Origin: Aquila chrysaetos chrysaetos
Lineage: Eukaryota > Chordata > Aves > Accipitriformes > Accipitridae
Direction of reading: 5' to 3'
NCBI RefSeq assembly: GCF_900496995.4
Contig: NC_044022.1
Coordinates: 16,568,938-16,632,937, forward strand
Length of the DNA stretch: 64,000 nt
Shown piece by piece: positions 62,898-64,000 of the stretch. The notes beneath the pieces were generated by a model. The model searched no databases and was not told the origin of the DNA. It worked only from the letters and a program-made list of their open reading frames with translations. Numbering within the stretch: position 1 is the stretch's first letter; each line of letters begins with the position of its first letter. Made by a program: the position numbers and the translations under genes.

Positions 62898-64000
62898 CTG
62901 TTCAACCTTTTAAATACAATTATATGCTGTATTTCTATGCAAATTAGTGTCCAGCAGCTGACTTAACGCAGACTATCCAAGAACCAAGCCTCCTGTATGA
63001 TGTTTTCAGACTGCCTCTCATGTATGGCTGCAATTAAGTTTGTCAGACAATTCATAAGTTAGAGAAATAAACTGTAGTTTGGATCTTCTAAAGTTCATAT
63101 TTTCTGTACAGCCAACAAACTGGTCTTCCATACATTTCACTTGATCACTGTTTCCTTGCTAATTAATAGTATGAGAGAAATATTTAGAAGCAGACATGAA
63201 ATGGTCATAGGCATAGAAGATATATGAGGCACAATGCTAGGCTTGCTACCATTGCCATCAGCCTTCTCCCCACCAAGACTCCCATCTAATCCTCCCTCCT
63301 TTACCCACATCAGGTCCAACTATTCCCATCCTCCACCTAGCACTCCTTCATGCAAACCTGCTTACTTCTTCTGGCTTACAACAGGCCTTGCACTTCCTTC
63401 TTTCTCGTATAGACATTCCTAAAAAACTATATTCTCCAAGCGACACATTTTCACCAATACATTGTCTTTACATCAGTGTTTCCCTTCTGCAGCTATTTGC
63501 AAATGTGGCTTTTCTAACTAACACAGCAATATTTCACACCACCAGCACAGTTATTCTGCAACTTTCTGCCCTTTAGCTAATAATGTTATGTACATCTAGC
63601 TCCACTTCTACTTAAAATGCCTTCAGCACTTCCTACAGCTCCTGTATTCTATTCGCAGGATTCCAGAAATCCTCTTGCTTGAAGATTTGCTTAACGGCTA
63701 CAGCACAATGACATCTACTCTCACTGTCGTACAGCATCTATCCACCTGTTGCAATTGCCATGATTTGTTCCACTCCATATTCTAGTCCCACTACTTTTGA
63801 TGGCAGCCTTTTTAACAGGCTCCAAAACAGAGGTTTTTTTCTTGCATATCAGTAACTTGTAAACCGGCAAATGACTCTGAACTAATGTGCAAATGAAATG
63901 TATAAACATCACGTGCTAAACTGGGCTGTTCTGACAGCACCTGAAATTAACCTCCACCACATATATGTTAATTCCTGTAAAGGATGTTGCATATGAAGTT

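Larger units (their letters stand above)
59931..64000 (-). other. DEUP1: DEUP1 upstream intron sequence (to window edge)
   Basis: AT-rich DNA inferred to be intronic in DEUP1, because the N-terminal coding exons are not seen in the window. It contains one possible short exon (60591-60657) and a solo LTR (61875-62897). The final 1.1 kb after the LTR shows nothing recognisable. Confidence 0.7.

Noticed and set aside
62095-62913. Overlapping open frames of 100-240 codons on both strands near 62.1-62.9 kb
   Set aside because: They lie wholly inside the solo LTR and its GC-rich minisatellite. The residues just mirror the repeated CTGCTCC-GCGTGGG and GGGCTGCAG words.
1-64000. Search for tRNA, rRNA, CRISPR arrays, operons or phage-like modules
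   Set aside because: Nothing seen. Gene structure, intron size and repeats are vertebrate; no array of spaced direct repeats and no cloverleaf sequence was noticed by eye.

Overview
This is a piece of a vertebrate nuclear genome, almost certainly a bird. Genes are split by canonical GT-AG introns, coding sequence is sparse (about 1.4 kb in 64 kb), there is one classical CpG-island promoter, and the two clear transposable elements are solo LTRs that I recognise as families common in bird genomes. The lineage cannot be fixed from this window; the LTR types make me lean towards a non-galliform bird, as a weak inference.

Two genes are present in tail-to-tail (convergent) order. On the + strand, SMCO4 has a CpG-island promoter and first exon region at about 3.28-4.66 kb, an intron of about 28 kb, and a single coding exon (CDS 32518-32697) for a complete 59-residue single-pass membrane protein. 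On the - strand, the 3' two thirds of DEUP1 (CCDC67) runs from about 59.93 kb down to 40.78 kb in seven exons. All exon phases agree, giving 402 residues of continuous protein ending in a stop. The first exons of DEUP1, with the start codon, lie beyond the right edge; one possible further exon is seen at 60591-60657. From memory, the same convergent DEUP1/SMCO4 pair lies on human 11q21, so this is conserved vertebrate synteny.

Layout: 1-3280 upstream flank with no supported gene; 3280-4660 CpG island; 4660-32493 SMCO4 intron with G/T-rich tracts, homopolymers and a solo LTR (26508-27048); 32494 to about 33175 SMCO4 last exon; about 33.18-40.74 kb gap between the two 3' ends; 40.74-59.93 kb DEUP1 exons and introns; 59.93-64 kb more DEUP1 intron or upstream sequence, with a second solo LTR of 1023 bp (61875-62897) flanked by a perfect 5-bp target duplication.

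The two genes share no known pathway. DEUP1 builds the deuterosome that mass-produces centrioles in multiciliated cells; SMCO4 is a tiny, highly conserved membrane protein of unknown function. I see no operon, CRISPR array, phage or other microbial system. The most unusual items are a near-perfect 34-bp inverted repeat in a DEUP1 intron that is fully paired in the DEUP1-sense RNA, a 13-bp hairpin in the SMCO4 3' UTR, an apparently lengthened DEUP1 exon, two differently sized solo LTRs that share a 3'-end motif, and some unidentified open stretches on the - strand of the last DEUP1 intron.
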